Shown here in pieces: positions 7,677-13,954 of a stretch of DNA of 15,201 nucleotides. The translations under genes were made by a program, and so were the position numbers. The stretch is taken from assembly GCA_964455395.1 (NCBI GenBank), contig CAYVWB010000090.1, positions 1-15,201 on the forward strand, read 5' to 3'. The stretch comes from CAYVWB01 sp964455395 (GTDB lineage Bacteria; Desulfobacterota; Desulfovibrionia; Desulfovibrionales; Desulfovibrionaceae). Below the pieces are notes generated by a model. It worked only from the letters and a program-made list of their open reading frames with translations. It was not told the DNA's origin and searched no databases. Positions within the stretch are counted from its first letter, which is position 1, and every line of letters starts with the position of its first letter.

Positions 7677-8336
7677 CTACCAGTCCTTGGTGTGGCGCAC
7701 GCCGCCGAATTCCGAGCCCATGTAGCCGCGCACCATGGGTCCGAAGAGCATGTGCGAGAGGCGGCTGAAGGGAATCATCACCAAAGCGGCCTGCCCCGTG
7801 AGGATGTGCAGGATGATCATGAATCGGTAGGGAAAGATCTGGTAGTGCGCCAGAATCCCCGTCAGGAACGGCAGCGCCACCATGATGAGGATGGCGTAGT
7901 CCGTCCAATCCGTCACATAGCGCACATGGGCTTGCGTCATGCGTCGGACCGCGAAGTAGACGATGCTGCCCAACACGACGAGGGTGAGCGCGTCCGCCAC
8001 GCCTTCGGGCAATGTCCAGAGGGAAAGGCCTATCCCCTCTTCCCACAAGATGACATGCGCCAAAAGGAAGATGGGCGTTATGATGACAGCGATGTGAAAC
8101 AGAAAACCCACGATGGTGATCCCCGGTTGCACGCGCATGGAGCGGGTGAAGAAGGGAATGAGCCACGCCCCGAAAGAGCGCAACACGTACTTCGACTGCA
8201 TGTAATGGAACACGTAGGGGTCCTTCCGCATGGCGAGCTTCGTCATGGAGACGAACCGCCACGCCAGACCGCCCACGAAGACGATCATCACGGCCCACAT
8301 CAATGGGCCCACGAGAAATGCGTAGAGCTGGTGCAT
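7677..8336 (-). CDS. tmcC: NarI-like membrane cytochrome b, Tmc complex subunit C
   Basis: A 219-residue integral membrane protein that anchors the complex and carries electrons across the membrane from TmcA to TmcB. About five hydrophobic helices are visible (near 5-27, 73-97, 113-131, 146-166 and 172-192). Histidines within or at the ends of helices (H81, H94, H164, H177, H195) offer the two pairs of axial ligands expected for two b haems in NarI/DsrM-type subunits; which ones are used cannot be read directly. The cytoplasmic segment around MRKDPYVFHYMQSKYVLRSF is charged. The Shine-Dalgarno sequence AAAGGAGG starts inside the tmcD stop codon, only 11 bp before ATG at 8336, which argues for tight co-translation with tmcD. 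The end is 27 bp before tmcB. Confidence 0.91.
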   Translation of the reverse strand: MHQLYAFLVGPLMWAVMIVFVGGLAWRFVSMTKLAMRKDPYVFHYMQSKYVLRSFGAWLIPFFTRSMRVQPGITIVGFLFHIAVIITPIFLLAHVILWEEGIGLSLWTLPEGVADALTLVVLGSIVYFAVRRMTQAHVRYVTDWTDYAILIMVALPFLTGILAHYQIFPYRFMIILHILTGQAALVMIPFSRLSHMLFGPMVRGYMGSEFGGVRHTKDW

Positions 8337-8347
8337 GGCGCCCTCCT

Positions 8348-9619
8348 TTAGAAATCAGAGACTGGCACGACGAGACGTTTGTACACCCCCCGCTTCACGG
8401 CGCGGATGAGCACCATGTCCGCATCCGGACTGAAGACGGGGTCCCACGCCTGGTCGAAGTCCTCGTGAAAGGCGCGGCCGTTCACCAAGATGGCGAACCG
8501 GCCGCCGTCGCGCTCCACCCGACAGGCGATGTGCTTGGAGTCTTCACTGAAGACGGGCGGGTACGCCATGGGGTAGTCGCCAGCCCAGCGGGCGTCGTCC
8601 GCCAGCACGCTCCAGCGACCCTTGTGCTTGCCCAGCGCTGCTGCGCGGCGTCCGTCCGGAGAGACCGCGAGATCCGTCACGCAGCCGTCGCAGCGGATGT
8701 TCCACGCCACGCCGTCCACGGCCACGGTCCAGGCGCCGAACTCGGGACTCGCGATGGCGTACAGCCTGGAGCCGTCCGGCGCAAAACACGGCTTCCAGCA
8801 GTTGAAGAGGGCCGTGGGCCAGACCACCTCGCCGTCACGGGCCATGCCCCACTTGCCGCCTTGCCGCACAGGCGCCCACACGGCGCCATCCTTGGGCGAG
8901 AAGCACGGCTCCCAGACGCAGGAGAAGGACGCGGACCACGGCTCGCCGTCCACGACGACGGTGTAGTCGTAGAGCGAGGTGCGCGCCTGCCACGCCAGTC
9001 GCTCGCCAGCGGGGTCGAAGACCGGTGTCCAGCAGTTGACGAAAGCGCGCTCGAAAGGCTCGCCGTTCACGGCGACGCTGAAACACCCTTCCTTGAAAGT
9101 TACGGTGTCCGCCTGGGGGATGGAGCGCGTCTGGACGACAGCAGCGATCTTCGCGCCATCCGGAGCGATGGCGTGCTGGTTGGCGTTCTCGAAGAGCTCC
9201 CCCCAGAGCTCGCCGTCCTTGACGTAGCCATAGCGCATGTCCACTTGCACGGCGGCGACGATGTTGTCCGCCTGTTCGGGGAACCGCGTGTCCCAGATGA
9301 ATCCGTAGCGGTCATCCCACGGCTCGTCGTCCACCACCATGGCCCACTCGCCCATCTCCGAAGCAAGCACGGTGAGCCGTCCGTCCGGGGTGAACCGGGG
9401 ATTCCAGACTTTGTCGAAAGTGCTTTCCCAGAACTCGCCGTTGACGACCGCAGTGAAAAGCGCTTCCTCCTCATCCTTGAGTTTTGCGACACGCGCGAGG
9501 CGCTCGCCATCCTGACTGGGAACAGGAGCCTCCAGCCATTGGCGTTTTTCGGCGCCCACGTCGAGCGGTACGACATCCTTTTCCCCTGGTTGCCAATCCC
9601 ACAGGGACCTGTCTGGCAT
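8348..9619 (-). CDS. tmcD: Tryptophan-rich beta-propeller-like protein, Tmc complex subunit D
   Basis: A 423-residue protein without signal peptide or membrane segment, hence probably cytoplasmic. It is built of about eight or nine repeats of roughly 45-50 residues of the form V(D/N)GExW..xF..xWxPxFxPDG....A, for example NGEFW, DDEPW, DGELW, NGEPF, DGEPW, DGVAW, DDARW and NGRAF. Each repeat has conserved Trp, fitting a WD40/YVTN-like beta-propeller. There are no cofactor-binding Cys or CxxCH motifs. The identification as TmcD rests on the fold, the Trp richness and its place directly before tmcC; its role in the Tmc complex is not established. It is the first gene of the operon, with a strong AAAGGAGG eight bases before ATG at 9619. 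Its upstream region carries several palindromes. Confidence 0.88.
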   Translation of the reverse strand: MPDRSLWDWQPGEKDVVPLDVGAEKRQWLEAPVPSQDGERLARVAKLKDEEEALFTAVVNGEFWESTFDKVWNPRFTPDGRLTVLASEMGEWAMVVDDEPWDDRYGFIWDTRFPEQADNIVAAVQVDMRYGYVKDGELWGELFENANQHAIAPDGAKIAAVVQTRSIPQADTVTFKEGCFSVAVNGEPFERAFVNCWTPVFDPAGERLAWQARTSLYDYTVVVDGEPWSASFSCVWEPCFSPKDGAVWAPVRQGGKWGMARDGEVVWPTALFNCWKPCFAPDGSRLYAIASPEFGAWTVAVDGVAWNIRCDGCVTDLAVSPDGRRAAALGKHKGRWSVLADDARWAGDYPMAYPPVFSEDSKHIACRVERDGGRFAILVNGRAFHEDFDQAWDPVFSPDADMVLIRAVKRGVYKRLVVPVSDF

Positions 9620-9689
9620 GGGAACCTCCTTTGTCTGCGACGAAAAATGGAGCAGTTTGGGCGGAATTGCAGTACCCGGATATTACCTG

Positions 9690-9707
9690 AAGCTCTTTCC
9701 CGAGCTT
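9690..9707. promoter_or_regulatory. Inverted repeat upstream of tmcD
   Basis: AAGCTC and GAGCTT flank TTTCCC, about 70-90 bp before the tmcD start codon. It could be an operator or a leader hairpin; no regulator can be named. Confidence 0.4.
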
Positions 9708-9746
9708 TGAACACGTCATGATGCAATACTGTTCTTGCTCTTACGG

Positions 9747-9759
9747 AATGCGTCGCATT
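9747..9759. promoter_or_regulatory. Palindrome AATGCG-T-CGCATT upstream of tmcD
   Basis: Perfect six-base arms around one T, about 130 bp before tmcD. The symmetry and size fit a dimeric repressor or activator site, but no family consensus is recognised. Confidence 0.4.
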
Positions 9760-9797
9760 GAATCAAGAGGAAAATAAATCATACCATATAGCTCACC

Positions 9798-10325
9798 ATG
9801 GCTTGTGAATCTTTTCATTATCAGAAACGTGTCCACCCGAACTGGTATACATACCATCACGGTTCATTATCCTTGCACTCGCATGGTTTCGCGGCGGGGT
9901 CGTCAATCTCTAGAGTTTCTTTAAAGCAAATCACGAGCAGCGTACGTGCGCAACCATGGTATCGTGGAGGCGTGCATGGCTCTCGCATCACGACAATGTT
10001 TAAACAATCTCTATCTTTTCTGTATCAGCAAGGTCGCGAGCCAATCTTTACGTTTCTCATGACGCACGCTGCAGCGCTTTTCGGACGCCTTGCGCCGGCG
10101 AAGGCTGGTGTTGGGCGAGGTACAGGCATTACTGCAGTGTCGACTTCTGTTATTTCTTCACCAACAGCAAAAAATACATTGACACAACGTACGCTCGGGC
10201 GTAGTGTGCTCACAGTAAGCAAACCGACGTCCCGCTGGAAGCGCACGCGCCGCAGCCTGTTGCGGGACGGTCAGTCGCCAGGCCTTCCGCACTGCGGAGG
10301 GAAACCAAGGAGGAATGCTCCATGA
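9798..10325 (+). CDS. Doubtful ORF in the AT-rich region
   Basis: A 175-residue frame with no recognised domain, rich in Ser, Thr, Arg and His, without signal peptide or membrane helix. In its favour: it stays open for 176 codons in a region where stops should be common, and its stop overlaps the start of the next gene as ATGA. Against it: there is no Shine-Dalgarno sequence before ATG at 9798, third positions are not GC-biased like every neighbour, and a good promoter plus two hairpins serving the next gene lie inside its 3' third. It may be a transferred or decaying gene, or chance. Confidence 0.18.
   Translation: MACESFHYQKRVHPNWYTYHHGSLSLHSHGFAAGSSISRVSLKQITSSVRAQPWYRGGVHGSRITTMFKQSLSFLYQQGREPIFTFLMTHAAALFGRLAPAKAGVGRGTGITAVSTSVISSPTAKNTLTQRTLGRSVLTVSKPTSRWKRTRRSLLRDGQSPGLPHCGGKPRRNAP
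9843..9856. repeat. Hyphenated palindrome TGGTATACATACCA
   Basis: Six-base arms TGGTAT and ATACCA around AC. The half-site ATACCAT is also found at 9781-9787 and, inverted, at 9956-9962. It may mark binding sites of one regulator in the divergent region. Confidence 0.35.
10179..10207 (+). promoter_or_regulatory. Sigma-70-like promoter for the exported-protein cluster
   Basis: A perfect TTGACA (10179-10184) is followed after 17 bases by TAGTGT (10202-10207), placing the start of transcription near 10214. This predicts a leader of about 108 bases before the start codon at 10322. The -10 match is only partial. Confidence 0.55.
10228..10301 (+). promoter_or_regulatory. Structured leader (two hairpins) before the gene at 10322
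   Basis: Stem 1: CGTCCCGC (10228-10235) pairs perfectly with GCGGGACG (10262-10269). Stem 2: CCTTCCGC (10283-10290) pairs with GCGGAGGG (10294-10301) with one wobble around ACT. Stem 2 ends six bases before the Shine-Dalgarno AAGGAGG (10307-10313). It may stabilise the message or govern translation; it fits no riboswitch class that I recognise. Confidence 0.45.
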
Positions 10326-10957
10326 CTTTGTTCAAATCGCTTGTCTTCCCTCTTGCAGCGTGCGCAGTGCTTGCTGGCGCTGGCGCCTTCACCTACGTGC
10401 ATGCTGCAGAGCTCTTCGCCGACTCCAAGCAGGCGCGCGAGGAACGTGAGGCTGAAGTCGTCGGCAACGCCATCGAACCCGGCACCTTGCTCAACCTCTA
10501 CGCCACGTTGCAACTCGACATCGAGGCGCAAATCGAACAGCTGATCACCAACCCGAATGAAGCGAAGTTTCTCGCCATCCGCAACGCGGAGGACGCAGCC
10601 GACATCGCGGAAGCCACTGCGGACGACGCTGTTCGCGCTGCGGACGCCGAAGCCACCGAGACTGTCCAGATCGCCGACATCGAAGGCGAGCGCGACGATT
10701 TCCTCAACGAGCTGGAGAATCGCGGCGAGATCAACCAGACCTTGTCCAACCAGACCGCGGACCTGCTCTTTTTCGGCGTGGACACCGCGCAGGAGCTGGA
10801 AGAGTTCCTGGTGTCCGTCTACAACCAGATCGTGGATCCGGACGTGCCCGCCGGCTACATAGCCGATCTCCCCCAGAACTACCAAGATCTGTACGTGGAC
10901 CTCGTCTTCGGCCCCGAACTGCCCACGCCTCAAGACGTCAACGGCACCGGCAGCTGA
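10322..10957 (+). CDS. Exported acidic helical protein of unknown function
   Basis: A 211-residue protein with a clear Sec signal peptide (Lys5, hydrophobic 7-24, likely cleavage after HAA near residue 29). The mature part is very acidic and mostly helical. The stretch from about 88 to 115 is almost entirely Ala, Asp, Glu and Thr (AEDAADIAEATADDAVRAAD), and 150-210 is rich in Leu, Tyr, Asp and Pro with motif-like YNQIVDPDVPAGYI and LPQNYQDLYVDLVFGPE. There is no Cys in the mature chain and no catalytic signature; I do not recognise the family. AAGGAGG eight bases before the ATG makes the start sure. It is the first of three successive exported proteins. A weak GGAATC/GATTTCC hairpin lies shortly after the stop. 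Confidence 0.78.
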   Translation: MTLFKSLVFPLAACAVLAGAGAFTYVHAAELFADSKQAREEREAEVVGNAIEPGTLLNLYATLQLDIEAQIEQLITNPNEAKFLAIRNAEDAADIAEATADDAVRAADAEATETVQIADIEGERDDFLNELENRGEINQTLSNQTADLLFFGVDTAQELEEFLVSVYNQIVDPDVPAGYIADLPQNYQDLYVDLVFGPELPTPQDVNGTGS

Positions 10958-11069
10958 CGCGACTTCGGAGCCCGGGGAATCTAGGATTTCCATCGATGCT
11001 GAAGTCGGCGCGCTCGAGTCCGCACCCTGCGCCGCCGATCTCCGCCACCCCATATTGAGGAGTAACGCC

Positions 11070-11321
11070 ATGCAACGCCTTGTCGCCATCATCAGCGTCG
11101 CAGCCCTCGCCATCGCACTCTGCGCTGGCCCCGCGGTCGCGAACACCGAAAAGAAGTGGAAGGAATGGATGTCCCAACAGGTCGAGCAGTTCTTCATCGA
11201 GAAGTACGCTGACGAAAAAGGCCTCGACCCGGCGACACTCACGTACGACGACCTTCCGAACAAGTACAAGAAAAGCCACAAGTCCGCTTTTGGCAGCAAA
11301 GCTCCCGCCAGCGCAGAGTAG
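11070..11321 (+). CDS. Small exported basic protein of unknown function
   Basis: An 83-residue precursor with a typical signal peptide (Arg3, hydrophobic 4-22, cleavage near AVA at about 24). The mature part of nearly 60 residues is Lys-rich, contains two Trp in EKKWKEWMSQQVEQFFIEKY, and then a segment LDPATLTYDDLPNKYKKSHK. It has no Cys and no known motif. The start at 11070 is chosen because GAGGAG lies just before it; an in-frame TTG at 11055 sits upstream of that Shine-Dalgarno sequence. It lies 112 bp after the acidic exported protein, and its basic charge is complementary to that protein's acidity, which hints at, but does not show, an interaction. Confidence 0.76.
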   Translation: MQRLVAIISVAALAIALCAGPAVANTEKKWKEWMSQQVEQFFIEKYADEKGLDPATLTYDDLPNKYKKSHKSAFGSKAPASAE

Positions 11322-11336
11322 CCGCTGGCGGCGCAC

Positions 11337-11395
11337 GGGGCGCGGGTCATCAGGCAATCAACTGACCCGGGTAGCGCGCATTCGGCCCGCGCCCC
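11337..11395 (+). terminator. Overlapping inverted repeats after the small exported gene
   Basis: GGGGCGCGGG (11337-11346) pairs perfectly with CCCGCGCCCC (11386-11395). Alternatively CGGGTCA (11343-11349) pairs with TGACCCG (11363-11369). The two stems share CGGG and cannot both form fully. No T-tract follows, so this is terminator-like or attenuator-like rather than a textbook terminator. Confidence 0.45.
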
Positions 11396-11407
11396 ACACT
11401 TTCCCCC

Positions 11408-12634
11408 ATGTTTCATCCTGCGCGCGCTCCAGGGACTGCACCCTCCATGGCGCTGTTTCCATCACTCCTGCACGCCGCGCCACACCAGCGCACCGCCCTC
11501 ACCGCGTGGGGCATACCGCTTCTCGGGCTCGTACTGGGCGCGATGCTCGCCATCGCGACGCCCCTCACCGCCCGCGCAGACGCCTACGCGGACGCCCTCG
11601 CCGGCCTTGCCGCCGTCCGTGAAGGCGACGCCGCCCACGGCTTGGAACTCCTGACCCGCGCCATAGAATCCGGCGACTTGCGCGAGTCCAACCTGGTCAT
11701 CGCGTACTACAACCGCGCCAACGCGCGCTATCACCTCGGCGAGTTGGAGCAGGCTCTGGCGGATCTCACCGAGGCTCTGACGATCAATCCTCGCTTCGTG
11801 GAGGCGTTCATCAAACGCGGCGCCGTGCGCAAGGAGCTCGGCGACTACGAGACCGCCGTGGCGGACTTCTCACGCGCTTTGGAGTTGAACCCAGACAACG
11901 CACGAGCCTTGTATCTGCGGGGACTTACCTATGCCTTGGCCGGTGATGGCGAACGCTCCATGAAGGACATCGCCGCAGCCCACCGCGTGGACCAGCGTTT
12001 CCTCATCACACCATTGCTGCACGCCGTCTCCGCCGTGGGTACGGAATACGCCATCGCATTCATGGACAGGGCGCTGGAATCCGGCGAGCTGGGACCAGCC
12101 AACGCCGCCTTGACGCACTACCACAGGGGTCTTGCATGGCGGGTTTCCGGTGGATTCGAGAAAGCCATGGCGGATTTCGACCAAGCCATTGCGCTGAATC
12201 CGGACCTCGCCGAGGCCTATGCACGCCGCGCCGACATCCACATGGAACGGCAAGCCCCCCGCGCCGCCATCAAGGACTACACCAAAGCCTTGGCCATCGA
12301 CCCGGACATGGCGGAGGCCCTCTATCGCCGGGGGTTCGCCTGGGCTCAGCTGGAGGAGAACCGCAAGGCGCTGCAGGACTTCACCGCAGCGCACGAGTTG
12401 GACCCGACGCTGGAGCCGCCGGACATGCTGGAACTCGTCGGACCCGAGTCTTTCGAAAGGCTCAAAGCCCGACTGCGGGAATCAGGGAACGCCTCCAACA
12501 TGACGGCGTTTCCTGCACCCCATCGGAACGCGAGCCTCCCTGTCGAACGTGTCGAGCCTGTCGAACGTGTCGGGCCTGCCCCCTCCGAAACGTCACACCG
12601 TAACGGGTCTGCAGGAGCCGCCGACGTCGAGTGA
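11408..12634 (+). CDS. Exported TPR-repeat protein
   Basis: A 408-residue protein with an N-terminal hydrophobic segment (about 33-52) followed by TARADA, which reads as a signal peptide, so the repeats are probably periplasmic. Six tetratricopeptide repeats are clear, near residues 95-130, 131-164, 165-198, 235-267, 268-301 and 302-335, each with the usual pattern such as AIALNPDLAEAYARRADIHM; the segment 199-234 is a less regular insert. The protein would be a scaffold for protein-protein contacts; the partner is unknown, though the two exported proteins upstream are candidates by position. The C-terminal 50 residues are disordered and include a PVERVEPVERVGP tandem repeat. No good Shine-Dalgarno sequence precedes 11408; ATG at 11447 gives a more normal signal peptide and may be the true start. 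Confidence 0.87.
   Translation: MFHPARAPGTAPSMALFPSLLHAAPHQRTALTAWGIPLLGLVLGAMLAIATPLTARADAYADALAGLAAVREGDAAHGLELLTRAIESGDLRESNLVIAYYNRANARYHLGELEQALADLTEALTINPRFVEAFIKRGAVRKELGDYETAVADFSRALELNPDNARALYLRGLTYALAGDGERSMKDIAAAHRVDQRFLITPLLHAVSAVGTEYAIAFMDRALESGELGPANAALTHYHRGLAWRVSGGFEKAMADFDQAIALNPDLAEAYARRADIHMERQAPRAAIKDYTKALAIDPDMAEALYRRGFAWAQLEENRKALQDFTAAHELDPTLEPPDMLELVGPESFERLKARLRESGNASNMTAFPAPHRNASLPVERVEPVERVGPAPSETSHRNGSAGAADVE
12539..12574 (+). repeat. 18-bp direct tandem repeat at the end of the TPR gene
   Basis: Two adjacent copies of CCTGTCGAACGTGTCGAG (12539-12556 and 12557-12574, the second with one A to G change) encode the PVERVEPVERV segment. The partly palindromic core (TCGAGCCTGTCGAA) recalls small intergenic palindromic repeats found in other bacteria; here it is within the reading frame. 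Confidence 0.6.
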
Positions 12635-12754
12635 CGCCGCCCCGCCACACAACCTCCATAATCAGCCATATTCACCCTCCCCTCTAGGCGCAGCCCCGCG
12701 GTATGTGCTATGCTGCGGCATATCCCTTCCACCCCGCCCAATGGAGGTTTCACC

Positions 12755-13805
12755 ATGGCTGACTACGCAGCGCTGCTCGGCGACGCCGAAGCGAAAGACT
12801 TGCTGGAGCATACCTGTTCGACTGTCGACAAGTCTCTGCTCCACCTGCCGAGCCCATCCTTCGTGGACGACTCGTTCATCCAGTCCGACCGGCCCACCCC
12901 CGTGCTCAAGAGCCTGCAGGCCATGTACGCCGCCGGCCGGCTGGGCGGGACGGGCTATCTCTCCATCCTCCCCGTGGACCAGGGCATCGAGCACTCCGGC
13001 GCCCACTCCTTTGCGCCCAATCCCANNNNNNNNNNGTGAGAACATCGTGAGGCTCGCGCTGGAAGCCGGCTGCAACGCCGTGTGTTCCACTCTGGGCGTG
13101 CTGGGAAGCGTGGCGCGCAAGTACGCGCATAAAATTCCTTTCATGCTGAAGATCAACCACAACGAACTCCTCACGTATCCCAATTTCGAAGATCAGATCA
13201 TGTTCGGCACGGTGAAACAGGCCTTCGAGATGGGCTGCGTGGCCGTGGGAGCCACCGTCTACTTCGGGCACGAAACATCCAACCGGCAGATCATCGAAGT
13301 TTCCCGGGCGTTCGAGGCGGCGCACGCTTTCGGCATGGCCACCGTGCTGTGGGCTTACACCCGCAACGACGCCTTCAAGCACGAAGGCGTGGACTACCAC
13401 ACCTCCGCGGATCTCACCGGACAGGCCAACCACATGGCGGTCACCATCCAGGCCGATATCGTCAAGCAGAAGCAGGCCACGAACAACGGCGGGTACACCG
13501 CGCTCAACTTCGGCAAGACCGACCCCCGCGTGTACAACGAGTTGAGCACGGACCACCCCATCGACCTCACCCGCTATCAGGTCGTGAACTGCTACATGGG
13601 TCGTTTCGGGCTCATCAACTCCGGCGGCGGCGCCGGCAAGAACGACATGGCGGACGCCGTGCGCACGGCCATCATCAACAAGCGCGCCGGCGGCATGGGC
13701 CTCATCATGGGCCGCAAGGCGTTCCAGAAGTCCATGGACGTCGGCGTGGAGCTTATCAACGCCGTGCAGGACGTCTACCTGGACGACGCCGTCACCATCG
13801 CCTGA
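12755..13805 (+). CDS. fbaB: Class I fructose-bisphosphate aldolase, FbaB/DhnA type (interrupted by assembly gap)
   Basis: Cytoplasmic aldolase that interconverts fructose 1,6-bisphosphate with glyceraldehyde 3-phosphate and dihydroxyacetone phosphate through a Schiff base. The sequence follows E. coli FbaB closely: GTGYLSILPVDQGIEHS, then AGCNAVCSTLGVLGSVARKY, KINHNELLTYPNFEDQ, VGATVYFGHE, GVDYHTSADLTGQANHMA, ADIVKQKQATNNGGY and INKRAGGMGLIMGRKAFQKS. The expected Schiff-base Lys is in IVKQK (codon 13464-13466). The 10-N gap splits the gene after residue 90 (SFAPNP) and the halves are in different frames. The true gap must be a multiple of three, and comparison with the FbaB segment between NP and NIV predicts 12 bases and a 350-residue protein. 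GGAGG precedes ATG at 12755. It appears to be a single-gene unit, with a hairpin at 13817. Confidence 0.95.
13026..13035. other. Assembly gap (10 N) inside the aldolase gene
   Basis: There are 271 coding bases before and 770 after the gap, so an intact gene needs a gap that is a multiple of three. Alignment by eye to FbaB suggests five residues are affected, which gives 12 bases. Confidence 0.97.
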
Positions 13806-13816
13806 CACATCCTCGA

Positions 13817-13847
13817 CTGGGCGGCGGCCGCACAGGTCGCCGCCCAG
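13817..13847 (+). terminator. Hairpin after the aldolase gene
   Basis: CTGGGCGGCG (13817-13826) pairs perfectly with CGCCGCCCAG (13838-13847) around an 11-base loop, 11 bp after the aldolase stop. Only a mixed CT/TT stretch follows, so it is a probable but not classical terminator. Confidence 0.65.
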
Positions 13848-13899
13848 GTCCTCTGGTTGGGAGGTCGCACGCCTGCCCATTCCCTTTCTCACCATGGCA

Positions 13900-13916
13900 T
13901 TGTATATGTCGGACAT
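13900..13916 (+). promoter_or_regulatory. Possible promoter and operator upstream of the receiver-like gene
   Basis: TTGTATATG (13900-13908) resembles an AT-rich -10 region in a GC-rich setting and overlaps the palindrome ATGTC-G-GACAT (13906-13916), about 40-55 bp before ATG at 13955. No convincing -35 was found. Confidence 0.3.
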
Positions 13917-13954
13917 GTGTCACGGCTCCGTCCTTTGTTCCTCAGGAGTACGCC

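Larger units (their letters stand above)
9620..10321. other. Divergent 700 bp intergenic region, AT-rich for this genome
   Basis: It separates the tmc operon (leftward) from the exported-protein cluster (rightward). From about 9720 to 10180 base composition is clearly richer in A and T than all flanking genes. It holds hyphenated palindromes (9690-9707, 9747-9759, 9843-9856), a scattered ATACCAT motif (9781, 9851 and inverted at 9956), a sigma-70-like promoter (10179-10207) and two hairpins before the gene at 10322. One plus-strand frame stays open over most of it and is listed separately at low confidence. No tRNA or CRISPR structure was seen. Confidence 0.6.

Noticed and set aside
8303..9721. 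A 472-codon plus-strand frame antisense to tmcD and part of tmcC
   Set aside because: Arg/Pro/His-rich shadow without ribosome binding site or domain; it contradicts the well-supported tmc genes.
12549..13805. Aldolase reading frame beginning far upstream at 12549
   Set aside because: The upstream part is out of phase with the true N-terminus at 12755; it is joined only through the N gap.
13349..13954. N-terminal extension of the receiver-like gene into the aldolase
   Set aside because: It is a shadow of the aldolase in another frame; a good Shine-Dalgarno sequence and the receiver fold start at 13955.
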